Shown: positions 1-8,403, numbered from the stretch's first letter. The stretch is 64,000 bases of DNA from Pseudooctadecabacter jejudonensis (GCF_900172275.1 NZ_FWFT01000006.1:1-64000), one strand, 5' to 3'. A program made the numbers and translations. The notes: a model not told the origin generated them from the sequence alone.

Positions 1-200
<200 letters not shown>

Positions 201-208
201 AGGGGCGA

Positions 209-970
209 ATGATGAACCCCGACGCCCTTTTCGATCTGTCTGGCAAAGTGGCTTGCATCACCGGTGCAAGCGCGGGCCTTGGGCGGCGTGCGGCGGTGGT
301 GTTGGCTGAAGCCGGGGCCAAGGTTGTCGGGGTGGCGCGCCGTGCGGATGCGATCGAAGGGCTGGTGGATGAATTGGGCAGCGTGGCGTCGGGTGTGGTG
401 GCAGATGTCACCGACCGCGCGGGCTTTGAAAGGATGATCCACGACATCGCCGCCCCCTTTGGCCCGCCGGACATTCTGGTGCAGGCCGCAGGTGTCAACA
501 CCAGGCAGGCCGCCGATGACGTCACCCAAGACGGGTGGGACCAGACCTTGGCCCTCAACCTTTCGGCCCCGTTTTATATGGCGCAGGCCATGGTGCCGGC
601 TATGAAGGCCAAAGGCTGGGGCCGGATTGTGAATTTCGCATCGCTTCAATCCACGCGCGCCTTTCCGGGCGGCATTGCATATGGGGCCACCAAAGGCGGG
701 ATCACCCAATTGACACGCGCCATGGCCGAAGCATGGTCACCCCACGGCATCACGGCCAACGCCATCGGGCCGGGGTTCTTTCCAACGGAACTGACGGCGG
801 CCGTGTTTGAAGACGAAGACCGCGCGGCCCGCAATGCCGCCGCCACCTGCATGGGCCGCAACGGGCGCCTTGAGGACATCGACGGCCCGGTTCTGTTTCT
901 AAGTTCGGATGCCTCTGCCTATGTGACGGGCCAGGTTCTGATGGTTGACGGGGGGTTCACAGCAAAATGA
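209..970 (+). CDS. hpsO: SDR-family DHPS 2-dehydrogenase (HpsO-like)
   Basis: A 253-aa classical short-chain dehydrogenase. The Rossmann glycine motif TGASAGLG is near residues 16-23, the NAG-equivalent motif is AAG near 94, and the catalytic Tyr-Lys pair is seen in YGATK near 155. The C-terminus has the usual VTGQ..MVDGG end. In the known DHPS pathway HpsO, with HpsP, interconverts the DHPS enantiomers through the 2-keto compound so that HpsN can use them. It starts 8 nt after hpsN and overlaps hpsP by 4 nt (ATGA), so translational coupling is likely. The fold is certain; the substrate is inferred from the cluster. Two ATGs (209 and 212) are possible starts. Confidence 0.75.
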   Translation: MMNPDALFDLSGKVACITGASAGLGRRAAVVLAEAGAKVVGVARRADAIEGLVDELGSVASGVVADVTDRAGFERMIHDIAAPFGPPDILVQAAGVNTRQAADDVTQDGWDQTLALNLSAPFYMAQAMVPAMKAKGWGRIVNFASLQSTRAFPGGIAYGATKGGITQLTRAMAEAWSPHGITANAIGPGFFPTELTAAVFEDEDRAARNAAATCMGRNGRLEDIDGPVLFLSSDASAYVTGQVLMVDGGFTAK

Positions 971-1947
971 AGGCGTTGGTGTATGATGGTGTTGAAACGC
1001 TCACCGTGCGCGAGGTCGCGGACCCCGCACCCCAGGACGGCGAACACCTGATCAAGGTTGAGGCCGTGGGCATCTGCGGGAGCGATATGCACGCCTATCT
1101 GGGCCATGACGCCCGCAGACCGGCGCCGCTGATTTTGGGCCATGAGGCCGCAGGGGTGATCGTGGGCGGTCCCTTTGACGGGTCCCGCGTGACGGTGAAT
1201 CCGCTTGTGACCTGTGGCACCTGTCCCGCCTGTGATATCGGGCGCGAAAACCTGTGCCCCACACGTCAGATTATCTCAATGCAACCCCGCGAAGGGGCCT
1301 TTGCGCAATACATTTCCATGCCGATGCACAACCTTGTTAAAGTGCCCCAAGAGGTGACTTTGACCAAAGCGGCCCTGGCCGAACCCCTTGCCGTCAGTTG
1401 GCATGCCGTCCGTCTGGCGCTTGAGGCCCTGCACCCTTCCATGGATCGGACCGCCCTGGTTTTGGGCGGGGGCGCGATCGGGCTGGCTGCCGCACTCGCC
1501 CTTACGGCAATGGGTGTTGATGAGGTGACGATTGTCGAACCCAATGAGGCCCGCCGTGCCTTTCTCACCGAGCAATGCGACCAACGCGCGGTTGAGGCGG
1601 CGCGGGGCCAGTTTTCTCTCGTGGTGGACGCCGTGGGCTACGCCGCCACCCGTGCTGCGGCCTCGGCCCTTGCTGCGGCAGGTGGCGTGATTGCCCATGT
1701 CGGTTTGGGCGAGGATGAGGGCGGCATCGACGTGCGTCGTCTGACCTTGCAAGAGATCACATTCATCGGGACTTACACTTACACCGCCGCCGATTTCCGT
1801 GATACGGCACAAGCGATTTTTGATGGTCGTCTTGGCCCTTTGACCTGGACAGAAACACGCGCACTGCAAGACGGCGCGGCTGCGTTTGCAGACATTCGCC
1901 GCGGGGCGGTTGCCGCCCCGAAGATTATTCTTAACCCTTGGGCGTAA
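967..1947 (+). CDS. hpsP: Zinc-dependent alcohol dehydrogenase (HpsP-like DHPS 2-dehydrogenase)
   Basis: A 326-aa medium-chain dehydrogenase. CGSDMHAY (about residue 37) and GHEAAG supply the catalytic zinc ligands, and a four-cysteine structural zinc loop (CGTCPACDIGRENLC) follows near residue 80. The Rossmann motif LGGGAIGLAAA is near residue 165. HpsP is the second DHPS 2-dehydrogenase of the HpsOPN set; partnered with HpsO it racemises DHPS through the 2-keto intermediate. The start overlaps the hpsO stop. Family membership is clear; the exact substrate is from context. Confidence 0.75.
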   Translation: MKALVYDGVETLTVREVADPAPQDGEHLIKVEAVGICGSDMHAYLGHDARRPAPLILGHEAAGVIVGGPFDGSRVTVNPLVTCGTCPACDIGRENLCPTRQIISMQPREGAFAQYISMPMHNLVKVPQEVTLTKAALAEPLAVSWHAVRLALEALHPSMDRTALVLGGGAIGLAAALALTAMGVDEVTIVEPNEARRAFLTEQCDQRAVEAARGQFSLVVDAVGYAATRAAASALAAAGGVIAHVGLGEDEGGIDVRRLTLQEITFIGTYTYTAADFRDTAQAIFDGRLGPLTWTETRALQDGAAAFADIRRGAVAAPKIILNPWA

Positions 1948-2004
1948 CGCACGCCCATATCCTCAGCGGGCGGCATTTTCGCCCCAACCTCGAAAGGCAA
2001 AGCC

Positions 2005-2511
2005 ATGAACCTCGACAAGAAGATCACCGATGATCTTGTCGCCAACGATGTCTCTTTCGTCACCACCGTGCCGTGCAAACAGCTGGCCGGTGTGATCGAA
2101 GAAATCGATCAGCGCGAAGAGATTTTCCATATCCCGTCTAACAAGGAAGATGAGGGGATGGGCCTGTGTGCGGGGGCGTTCATGGGCGGAAAACGGTCTG
2201 CGATCATCATGCAGAACACGGCCATTGGCGTGACGATCAACACGCTGGCCACGCTCACGCAGTTCTACCGTATGCCGCTTCCGATGATCATCTCCTACCG
2301 CGGAGAGCTGCGCGAACCTGTGGCTTGTCAGGTGGAAATGGCCGTGCACACCAAGGCGCTTTTGGCGCAGATGCACATCCCCACCTATCACTTCCACTGG
2401 CAAAAGGATGTGGAAGAGTTCGACAACATCCTCAAATACACCTTCATGAGCAACAAACCTGTGGCGATCCTGACCGACGCCAACTTCTGGGGAGGCTACG
2501 GCGACCAATGA
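2005..2511 (+). CDS. comD: Sulfopyruvate decarboxylase, alpha subunit
   Basis: A 168-aa protein matching the N-terminal (pyrimidine-binding) half of a split TPP-dependent decarboxylase. It includes the conserved Glu region SNKEDEGMGLCAGAFMGG, where the Glu activates thiamine diphosphate. Decarboxylases of this type act as ComD/ComE heteromers. ComDE turns sulfopyruvate into sulfoacetaldehyde, first described in coenzyme M synthesis and reused by roseobacters for sulfonate breakdown. The start has a good Shine-Dalgarno (GAAAGGC) and follows hpsP by 57 nt. Its TGA overlaps the comE ATG. Confidence 0.85.
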   Translation: MNLDKKITDDLVANDVSFVTTVPCKQLAGVIEEIDQREEIFHIPSNKEDEGMGLCAGAFMGGKRSAIIMQNTAIGVTINTLATLTQFYRMPLPMIISYRGELREPVACQVEMAVHTKALLAQMHIPTYHFHWQKDVEEFDNILKYTFMSNKPVAILTDANFWGGYGDQ

Positions 2512-3062
2512 TCCGTTCTGAAATTCTCAAAGACATCGCGCCGATCCTGAAAGACCAACTGATCGTCTGCAACATCGGCATTCCGTCCCAAGAGCTGCAC
2601 GCGATTATGGACCAGCCCAGCAATTTCTACATGTTGGGGACCATGGGGCTGGCGTCGTCCATTGGTTTGGGCGTGGCGCTGGCGCAGGACAAAACCGTCA
2701 TTTCCATTGATGGCGACGGGTCTGTGCTGACGAACCTGGGCACGCTGCCAACGATTGGCAACAACTGCCCCGACAACTTCATCCTGATGATCATCGACAA
2801 CGGATCCTATGGATCCACCGGCGATCAGCCGACCTATACGGGCCGCAAGACCGATCTGGCGGGCATGGCGCGCGCGGCGGGCTGTGACAACGTGGTTGAG
2901 GTGCAGGACGTCGACACCGGCAAAGCCCTGCAAGCAGCGATCGACAGCGGCAAAGGCACCGTGATGATCGTCAAATGTGACAGCGGCAACGCCAAGATGC
3001 CGGTGATCACCATGGATCCGGTCATCATCAAGGACCGCTTCATGAAAGCGATTGCCAGCTAA
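2508..3062 (+). CDS. comE: Sulfopyruvate decarboxylase, beta subunit
   Basis: A 184-aa protein carrying the diphosphate-binding half of the TPP enzyme. The motif GDGSVLTNLGTL plus IDNGSYGSTG forms the GDG-N metal-diphosphate site. The ATG at 2508 overlaps the comD stop; the open frame continues upstream into comD but that part is only a shadow. Partner of ComD in making sulfoacetaldehyde plus CO2 from sulfopyruvate. The next enzyme, sulfoacetaldehyde acetyltransferase (Xsc), is not in this window. Confidence 0.85.
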   Translation: MIRSEILKDIAPILKDQLIVCNIGIPSQELHAIMDQPSNFYMLGTMGLASSIGLGVALAQDKTVISIDGDGSVLTNLGTLPTIGNNCPDNFILMIIDNGSYGSTGDQPTYTGRKTDLAGMARAAGCDNVVEVQDVDTGKALQAAIDSGKGTVMIVKCDSGNAKMPVITMDPVIIKDRFMKAIAS

Positions 3063-4160
3063 ATGGCCGGCGCTGCGCATATCCACAGCTCGGACGATGC
3101 GCGGCGGCTTGCAAAACGGCGCTTGCCCTGGATGGTGTTTGATTACATCGACGGGGCCGCAGGACGAGAGACAGGGGCCGCACGCAATCGTGCGGCCTTT
3201 GACGCGATAACGCTGGACCCCCGCATCCTGCGCGATGTGTCCCAACGCAGCCTTGCCGTCGATCTGTTCGGTGCGACCGCCCAGCGTCCGTTCGGGATCG
3301 CGCCCATGGGCATGTGCAACCTCAGCGCGCCGGGGGCCGATCTGATGCTGGCGCGATTGGCCGCCAAATACCAAATCCCCCATGGCGTCAGCACCGTGGC
3401 CTCCACCCCGATGGAACAGATTTTGGAGGTGGCGGAGGGCCACGCCTGGTTTCAGCTGTATTTTTCAGGCGACGGGGCAGGGACGTTTAAACTGGCGCAG
3501 CGGGCGAAAGACGCAGGATACCAGACCCTTGTTATGACCGTCGACGTGCCCGAGGTCGGACGCCGCCCGCGTGAGTTGCGCCACGGCTTCAAGATGCCCT
3601 TCGTCATAGGCCCCCGTCAGTTTGTGGACTTTGCGCTGCATCCGCGCTGGTCGCTGTCGCAATTGGCAGCGGGTAAACCCCAGATGGCCAACTTTGAGAT
3701 GGACGGCTACGACTTTGACCGCACCGAAAGCCGTGCGCGGGCCGTTTGGGAGACGCTGCGGCGTCTGCGTGATTTGTGGCCCGGTCAACTGGTCGTCAAA
3801 GGTGTGCTGAATGTTGACGACGCCGTCGCGTTGCAACAGGCGGGTGTCGACGCGATCCAAGTCAGCAGCCACGGATCGCGCCAATTGGAAAGCGCCCCGG
3901 CGCCGATTACAATGCTTCCCAAGATCCGTGCGGCCGTCGGGCCGGATATGCCGCTGTTTTTCGACAGCGGCTTACGGTCGGGGGAGGACGTCCTGAAAGC
4001 CTTTGATTGCGGTGCCAATTTCACCTTCTTTGGTCGAACCCTTCAATTTGCAATCGCCGCTGCGGGCGAACAAGGCCTGCATCAGCTGTGGGATGTCATC
4101 ACGCAAGAGCTGTCGTCAGCCATGGCGCAAACCGGGCGCGCATCTTTGCTCAAAGATTAA
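3063..4160 (+). CDS. FMN-dependent alpha-hydroxy-acid dehydrogenase, candidate sulfolactate dehydrogenase
   Basis: A 365-aa member of the LldD/glycolate-oxidase family. The N-terminal DYIDGAAG segment, the FMN-contact IAPMGM loop near residue 80, and the catalytic His-Arg signature SSHGSRQLESAPA near residue 262 are all present; the usual form is SNHGGRQLD, so small substitutions surround the catalytic His. It begins directly after the comE stop, so it is surely in the same operon. The pathway needs an oxidation of sulfolactate to sulfopyruvate between HpsN and ComDE, and no other gene here does that, so a SlcD-like role is inferred. L-lactate or another 2-hydroxyacid cannot be excluded. Confidence 0.65.
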   Translation: MAGAAHIHSSDDARRLAKRRLPWMVFDYIDGAAGRETGAARNRAAFDAITLDPRILRDVSQRSLAVDLFGATAQRPFGIAPMGMCNLSAPGADLMLARLAAKYQIPHGVSTVASTPMEQILEVAEGHAWFQLYFSGDGAGTFKLAQRAKDAGYQTLVMTVDVPEVGRRPRELRHGFKMPFVIGPRQFVDFALHPRWSLSQLAAGKPQMANFEMDGYDFDRTESRARAVWETLRRLRDLWPGQLVVKGVLNVDDAVALQQAGVDAIQVSSHGSRQLESAPAPITMLPKIRAAVGPDMPLFFDSGLRSGEDVLKAFDCGANFTFFGRTLQFAIAAAGEQGLHQLWDVITQELSSAMAQTGRASLLKD

Positions 4161-4209
4161 GCGTCTTAACCAATTCAACGCATTTTAACGAAAACGTCAG
4201 ACTGTCTCT

Positions 4210-4234
4210 GGAACCATTCAATTCAGCTTGGGTT
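4210..4234 (+). promoter_or_regulatory. Candidate EcfG-type promoter (one mismatch)
   Basis: GGAAC at 4210-4214, 16 bases, then GGTT at 4231-4234; the EcfG consensus in alphaproteobacteria is GGAAC-N16/17-CGTT. It lies 31 nt before the ATG of the 44-aa gene at 4266. Confidence 0.45.
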
Positions 4235-4265
4235 GATTTTGTGAACACTTCAGAAGGAGACTGCG

Positions 4266-4400
4266 ATGACCTCAGACGTCTTCATTGCTGGCTTAGTTGG
4301 GCTCTCGCTTATTACCGTTTTAATCGTTTTGGCGACGACGTCTTGGAAAAAGGATGATCAACCAATTCGATCATCAAAGAAAAAGAAGAATCCGCATTAG
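4266..4400 (+). CDS. Small single-pass membrane protein (44 aa)
   Basis: A 44-residue frame: a short N-terminus (MTSDVF), a hydrophobic stretch of about 20 residues (residues 6-26: IAGLVGLSLITVLIVL), then a very basic tail with SSKKKK near the end. A strong Shine-Dalgarno (AGAAGGAGA) sits six bases before the ATG, and an intrinsic terminator follows 26 nt after the stop, so this is a well-formed transcription unit. The family was not recognised. The EcfG-like promoter upstream and the adjacent stress genes suggest a stress-induced membrane peptide; that is inference. Confidence 0.6.
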   Translation: MTSDVFIAGLVGLSLITVLIVLATTSWKKDDQPIRSSKKKKNPH

Positions 4401-4426
4401 GTCAGCGTATGACACATCGTACACGC

Positions 4427-4458
4427 AAAAACGCCCAACGGTTCGTTGGGCGTTTTTT
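4427..4458. terminator. Intrinsic terminator, bidirectional
   Basis: A perfect stem (AAAACGCCCAACG / CGTTGGGCGTTTT) with a GTT loop and T tracts on both strands. It closes the 44-aa gene on the + strand and the holin-like gene on the - strand. Confidence 0.85.
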
Positions 4459-4459
4459 G

Positions 4460-4798
4460 TTAGCGGCGGTGTGATTTGGCTTGGTGGCCCGCCTTCAGGC
4501 CATACAAAAATGCCTCAACCAAAGGGGGGGCGTCTGCTGCGGCTGCGCTGGTTTGAGGTTCATATGGGACATCTTGAGGGTGGCGTGAGGCTGCCGCCGC
4601 AAAGCTGATACATCCAAGCCCCAAGTAAAACAGGCCGATGATCGCGCTGGTATAAAGCGGGCTTACGATCACAACGAGGATCATCCACATCGCGGCTGTC
4701 AAAAACCCAAGACCAACAAGACCAAAAATCACGCCAGCCGCGCCCCATGCGGCCTTTTGGCCTGCACGCGACGCCGCCTTTTTGATGGGGCGCAACAT
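4460..4798 (-). CDS. Phage-holin-superfamily-like membrane protein
   Basis: A 112-aa protein with a basic amphipathic start (MLRPIKKAASRAGQK), two hydrophobic segments (about 18-42 and 45-68) and a polar Ala/Pro tail. This arrangement is seen in the holin-X-like proteins often encoded beside DUF883 proteins. Its ATG overlaps the stop of the upstream DUF883 gene by one base, so the two are co-expressed, very probably from the EcfG-type promoter at 5164-5189. The molecular role is unknown; a membrane-associated stress function is inferred. Confidence 0.65.
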   Translation of the reverse strand: MLRPIKKAASRAGQKAAWGAAGVIFGLVGLGFLTAAMWMILVVIVSPLYTSAIIGLFYLGLGCISFAAAASRHPQDVPYEPQTSAAAADAPPLVEAFLYGLKAGHQAKSHRR

Positions 4799-5130
4799 TA
4801 GGTGCGACGTCCCAGAAACCCGATGAGAAAGCCAACCCCAGCAGCGACGCCCAACGCGGTGGCGGGCTGACGGTGGATGAAATCGCGGGCTTCATTGCCC
4901 AGACGTTCGGCCTGATCCCGGGCCTTGTCTGCGTGTTCCGCGCCTGCTGCGCGCGCGCTTTCAAAGGTGGCGCTGGCGTGTTCCTGGGCCTGTGCAACTT
5001 TGCTCTGGCCCAAACCGGCCAACACTTCGGTCAGGCCCGCAAGATCCGCTTTGATGGCTTCGATTTGTGCCGACAGATCGGCCGCGTCATAGGTCTGTGT
5101 TTTACCGTTGGTCGTCCGTGACTGTGCCAT
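4798..5130 (-). CDS. DUF883 (ElaB/YqjD-like) membrane-anchored protein
   Basis: 110 aa from the ATG at 5130, which has a GGAGAG Shine-Dalgarno; longer in-frame starts upstream lack one and run through the promoter. A long Ala/Glu/Gln-rich amphipathic helix (about 20-90) precedes a short glycine-rich hydrophobic C-terminus (ATALGVAAGVGFLIGFLG) ending in Arg-Arg. YqjD/ElaB proteins have this layout and, in E. coli, are stress-induced inner membrane proteins that bind ribosomes. A match to the EcfG consensus starts 34 nt upstream, so stress induction is likely here too. Confidence 0.8.
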   Translation of the reverse strand: MAQSRTTNGKTQTYDAADLSAQIEAIKADLAGLTEVLAGLGQSKVAQAQEHASATFESARAAGAEHADKARDQAERLGNEARDFIHRQPATALGVAAGVGFLIGFLGRRT

Positions 5131-5163
5131 GTGTCTCTCCGTTTGTTTAACGTTTGACATCAT

Positions 5164-5189
5164 AACGTCTCTGTCCGGTGCAAAGTTCC
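5164..5189 (-). promoter_or_regulatory. EcfG-type promoter for the DUF883/holin-like pair
   Basis: Read on the - strand: GGAAC (5189-5185), 17 bases, CGTT (5167-5164). Exact consensus match, 34 nt upstream of the ATG at 5130. Confidence 0.75.
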
Positions 5190-5225
5190 GTTGCATTGGA
5201 CGCTCTTGCTTTGGCTTGGACGGGC

Positions 5226-5852
5226 TCAGCCCTCTGCGGTCAGATGGGCGATGGCGAAGACAGGGATGGAAAAGATAATCGGCAACATGATCAATCCGAT
5301 CAGCGACAAAAGACCGTCGCGGGCCAGAAGGCCCGTTGCGATCATGGCGACAGAGGCGCCGATCATGCTTGATGTGAGGGGCACGAGTTCCATCAAAGGC
5401 AAAAGAGCCCCGGCTAGCGCGCAAACGGCATAGACGGCGCGCGAAAACGGGGGGCTGACCAACACCGACAGGCGCGTGATCGTGCGATTGTCCAACCACC
5501 GTGCAAAACGTCGCATTCGGTGTATGCCTGCCTGAAACCGACCCATTGGTGGATGCGCTGCCATGATCCGACGGGGCATCCAGACATAGGCCCTGCCTGC
5601 GGCGGCCTGAGACGCCAACAGGCAAATGATCAAACCGCAAAAAGATGAGAACAAAGGGACCCCACTGAGGGGGGAGACCAACAGCAACGACACGACAAGA
5701 ATGAGCGTTGAAAAGGACTTCTTCCCGAATTCCGCTGCAAGATCACCAACGGTGACCGGCCCGGATTTGGCCAATTCGTCAAGATTTTCGACGATCGCTT
5801 CAACGGGGGCCTTGTGAGTTTGGTCTGGCGGAGAGGCCTTTGGACGTGGCAT
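5226..5852 (-). CDS. ExoD-family membrane protein
   Basis: A 208-aa protein with several hydrophobic segments (about 48-90 and 130-200) and the ExoD-type start in which a helical stretch (VEAIVENLDELAKSGPVTVGDL) precedes the first membrane pass. ExoD was first linked to exopolysaccharide synthesis and alkaline tolerance in Sinorhizobium; its biochemistry is unknown. The gene starts 3 nt after the stop of the histidine kinase and is the last gene of the nepR-ecfG-kinase-exoD operon, which suggests a membrane or envelope role in the stress response. Confidence 0.8.
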   Translation of the reverse strand: MPRPKASPPDQTHKAPVEAIVENLDELAKSGPVTVGDLAAEFGKKSFSTLILVVSLLLVSPLSGVPLFSSFCGLIICLLASQAAAGRAYVWMPRRIMAAHPPMGRFQAGIHRMRRFARWLDNRTITRLSVLVSPPFSRAVYAVCALAGALLPLMELVPLTSSMIGASVAMIATGLLARDGLLSLIGLIMLPIIFSIPVFAIAHLTAEG

Positions 5853-5855
5853 GGC

Positions 5856-7571
5856 TCAAAAGTCTTGTTGCGACAGTTTGCTTGTCTCAACCTCAAAGAC
5901 GACTTCGATCCGATACAGGCCCTCTGGTTCAGTGACCTTCAACGATCCATTCAACTGGGCACAAAAGGCCCGGATCAACTGGCGCCCCAGTCCCGGAATA
6001 TAGCCCGGTTCATGCTGCGGTTCGACAGTCCCATCGGTCGAATTTTCGACGATCATTTCGACATTTTGCGCTGCCAACTGTCTAAGACCAACCTCGATTG
6101 TCGGGTTGGCCCCGCCAACGTATTTGCGCGCATTGCTGACACATTCAGACAAAAGCATCGTGAAGGGCACCGCCTGATCCGGAAGGATCGTTACAGATGT
6201 CAAATCCAACCGAATGTCGATACCTGCGGACAGTGCTGACGCAGTCTCCGGCCCTTGCGTTATCAATTCCCGGATAAGGTCAGCGGCATCAAGACGGCTC
6301 AAAGACTCCGTTTGATACAAGGTCTGATGCACACTCGACAAACCCAGAATTCTGTCCTGCACCTGCCGCAAGGTTGATCGCGTCTCAGCCTCGTCGGCTT
6401 TGCGAATTTGCATGTTCATGATCGAGGAAATGATCTGCAGGTTGTTCTTCACCCTGTGGTGGATTTCCTTGAGAAGGATCGATTTCTCTCGCACCTGGTC
6501 TTCGAGCTTGGCTTCATCGCGCAAGATACGACTTGCCATGGTCATGAAGGAGGCATTCAACTCTTCAAGTTCAGACGACACGTTCATTGGTGTGGATTTT
6601 GGCAAAGTGCGGTTGTTGGCGAAGCGAACCATGTCGCGGTTCAGGTCGGCGATCCGGTTCACAACAAACCGGTCGATGACAAACCAAGCCACAAACAGGC
6701 TGGCCAGCCACATCAAAAACGGCAGCAAAGTGCTGGTCAGCGGGGTGAGGCTTGCATTGCCCGCATCCGCGTCCGGTCCCCACAGTCCCAGGGCATAGGC
6801 GACATCGGGAATGATCGGGACGACAGAATAGGACAAATCGCGGCCAGACCGGCTGGTGCCGCTGAACGTGCGCGCATAGCCCCCGGTCAAATCGGCCAAG
6901 GCCACATCGTTTGGCAACAATGCCTCAGTCATCTGCAAATCGACGTCAGATGTCATCAATAGGCCATCAGCATTGAACGTTATCAACGTGATGGGTTCAG
7001 CTTCTCCCAGGAAATCCGGTTGGGACATGATCGTTTCGATCGGTGTCGACAAAGAAACGAACCCTGCGAACCCTTCGTCATCGAAAAGCGGATGGCTGAA
7101 AATCAAAACCGCCTGACCCGAGGCCGCCCCTTGCCGCGCCACGGACAAATAGGGGCGCGGGTTGGCCGCATAGTCCTGAAATTCTTGTGAGTCCGAAAAG
7201 TCCAGAACCTGCGGATCGCTGGAACAAACAGACCAGCCTTCGGCGCTGATCAACCCGACGTAGGCAAATTCCGACAGGGGCCCTGTTCGATCCTGCACGA
7301 ATTGGGGGCAGTTGTCAGTTTGCCCCATGCGCCCATCAAAGTTGGCCGCCAACAATTCGGCGTTGCCAAAAGAACGCTGTATGGCAAGCCGCTCACCCGA
7401 CGCGGCCTGTTCTGTAAGAGCCTGTAGCGAAAGGGCGGTGCGTCGGTCAATCTCAGCATCCAACCTATGGTTCTGCACGACGCTGATAATGCCCAATGGC
7501 ACCAAGGCGATCGTCAGAAAGATCAGAACACGTGCGGTCAGGCGCTGATGGAGGCCGACCTTTTGCGTCAC
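5856..7571 (-). CDS. HisKA_2-type sensor histidine kinase of the general stress response
   Basis: 571 aa. A transmembrane helix (about 14-33) is followed by a periplasmic sensor domain (about 40-275, with three or so Cys) and a second helix (about 282-303), then a linker. The dimerisation/phosphoacceptor helix carries the HisKA_2 motif EIHHRVKNNLQ at 369-379, with His371 or His372 as acceptor, and a C-terminal ATPase domain follows with the N-box SECVSNARKY. Kinases of this type phosphorylate PhyR. The start overlaps the ecfG stop by 4 nt. The co-encoded sigma factor and anti-sigma make PhyR the likely target; the signal sensed is unknown. Confidence 0.85.
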   Translation of the reverse strand: MTQKVGLHQRLTARVLIFLTIALVPLGIISVVQNHRLDAEIDRRTALSLQALTEQAASGERLAIQRSFGNAELLAANFDGRMGQTDNCPQFVQDRTGPLSEFAYVGLISAEGWSVCSSDPQVLDFSDSQEFQDYAANPRPYLSVARQGAASGQAVLIFSHPLFDDEGFAGFVSLSTPIETIMSQPDFLGEAEPITLITFNADGLLMTSDVDLQMTEALLPNDVALADLTGGYARTFSGTSRSGRDLSYSVVPIIPDVAYALGLWGPDADAGNASLTPLTSTLLPFLMWLASLFVAWFVIDRFVVNRIADLNRDMVRFANNRTLPKSTPMNVSSELEELNASFMTMASRILRDEAKLEDQVREKSILLKEIHHRVKNNLQIISSIMNMQIRKADEAETRSTLRQVQDRILGLSSVHQTLYQTESLSRLDAADLIRELITQGPETASALSAGIDIRLDLTSVTILPDQAVPFTMLLSECVSNARKYVGGANPTIEVGLRQLAAQNVEMIVENSTDGTVEPQHEPGYIPGLGRQLIRAFCAQLNGSLKVTEPEGLYRIEVVFEVETSKLSQQDF

Positions 7572-8128
7572 CGCATTGCCCCGTTGGCCCGTGCCGCAAC
7601 AACCGCCAACGTAGCACTGTCGGTCAATTCCATAGCGTCGTCAGAGGAAAGGTGCATCAGTTCAGCCAATTTCGCACGGCCACGGTTCACGCGGCTTTTG
7701 ATCGTTCCAACAGCCACCTCGCAGGTGGCTGCCGCTTCTTCGTACGAAAAACCAGACGCCCCGACAAGGATCAGCGCCTCGCGTTGTTCATCCGGTAACT
7801 TACTGAACGCACGTTGGAAGTCTGCCATTTGTAGCCGGCCATCATGATCAGGCTTCTGCGAGAGGCTCTCCGTAAATACACCGTCAACATCAGCGACCTC
7901 CCGTTTGGCTTTGCGCCGGTTTGAATAATATGTGTTGCGCAGGATGGTGAACAGCCAAGCGCGCAGGTTTGTTCCGGGTTGGAACATGTCAATTTTGGTC
8001 CAAGCTTTGACGAGGGTGTCTTGCACCATATCGTCTGCGATCGCGGAATTGCGGGTAAGGGACATGGCAAAGGCCCGCATGGCGGGCAGGTGGTCGACCA
8101 ATTCGTCCCGCGGATCAACGGAACTCAT
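7568..8128 (-). CDS. ecfG: EcfG-type RNA polymerase sigma factor (general stress response)
   Basis: 186 aa with sigma region 2 (DELVDHLPAMRAFAMSLTRN at 8-27 through LRAWLFTILRNTYYSNRRK) and region 4 (LPDEQREALILVGASGFSYEEAA ... GTIKSRVNRGR). It lacks the anti-sigma or extra C-terminal domains of other ECF groups. EcfG binds GGAAC...CGTT promoters and is held by NepR until phosphorylated PhyR takes NepR away. The ATG overlaps the nepR stop by 4 nt, so the two are made together. The promoter at 8345-8376 matches the EcfG consensus, so the operon is probably autoregulated. Confidence 0.93.
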   Translation of the reverse strand: MSSVDPRDELVDHLPAMRAFAMSLTRNSAIADDMVQDTLVKAWTKIDMFQPGTNLRAWLFTILRNTYYSNRRKAKREVADVDGVFTESLSQKPDHDGRLQMADFQRAFSKLPDEQREALILVGASGFSYEEAAATCEVAVGTIKSRVNRGRAKLAELMHLSSDDAMELTDSATLAVVAARANGAMR

Positions 8129-8298
8129 TTGGCCTCCCCCGTGTTGCCGCCGTCAGACGGCTCTTGCTGTTTCAACTGTGCAAGAAGGTCCTTGAAACGA
8201 TCCGGAATTTCTTGGTTCAAAACGTCATCATAGACGCGTTTCAAATTCGCGTTAATGGCGTCATCTTCGCCATTCGCCGTGTCATCGTTGTGTGCCAT
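8125..8298 (-). CDS. nepR: NepR anti-sigma factor
   Basis: 57 aa. The core (residues 18-45: NLKRVYDDVLNQEIPDRF then KDLLAQLKQ) is the NepR signature of two short helices; the flanking acidic N-terminus and Gly/Pro-rich C-terminus look disordered, as is usual. NepR binds EcfG and keeps it from RNA polymerase; phosphorylated PhyR displaces it. The reading frame starts at the ATG at 8298 and overlaps ecfG by ATGA. Confidence 0.92.
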   Translation of the reverse strand: MAHNDDTANGEDDAINANLKRVYDDVLNQEIPDRFKDLLAQLKQQEPSDGGNTGEAK

Positions 8299-8344
8299 AT
8301 ATGCTAGGACCCCTCAATCAGGTCGAAAATAATCGTACGCGTCG

Positions 8345-8376
8345 GGAACCAAACGTCGCTCTTTGCGTTTGGTTCC
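8345..8376. promoter_or_regulatory. Palindromic, divergent EcfG-type promoter for nepR-ecfG and phyR
   Basis: A perfect 11-bp inverted repeat (GGAACCAAACG at 8345-8355, CGTTTGGTTCC at 8366-8376) around a 10-base centre. Each strand reads GGAAC-N16-CGTT, so the same 32 bp is a full EcfG promoter in both directions. On the + strand it lies 28 nt before phyR; on the - strand 47 nt before nepR. Confidence 0.88.
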
Positions 8377-8403
8377 ATAAAAATATTCAAGGGATGTCAA
8401 AAA

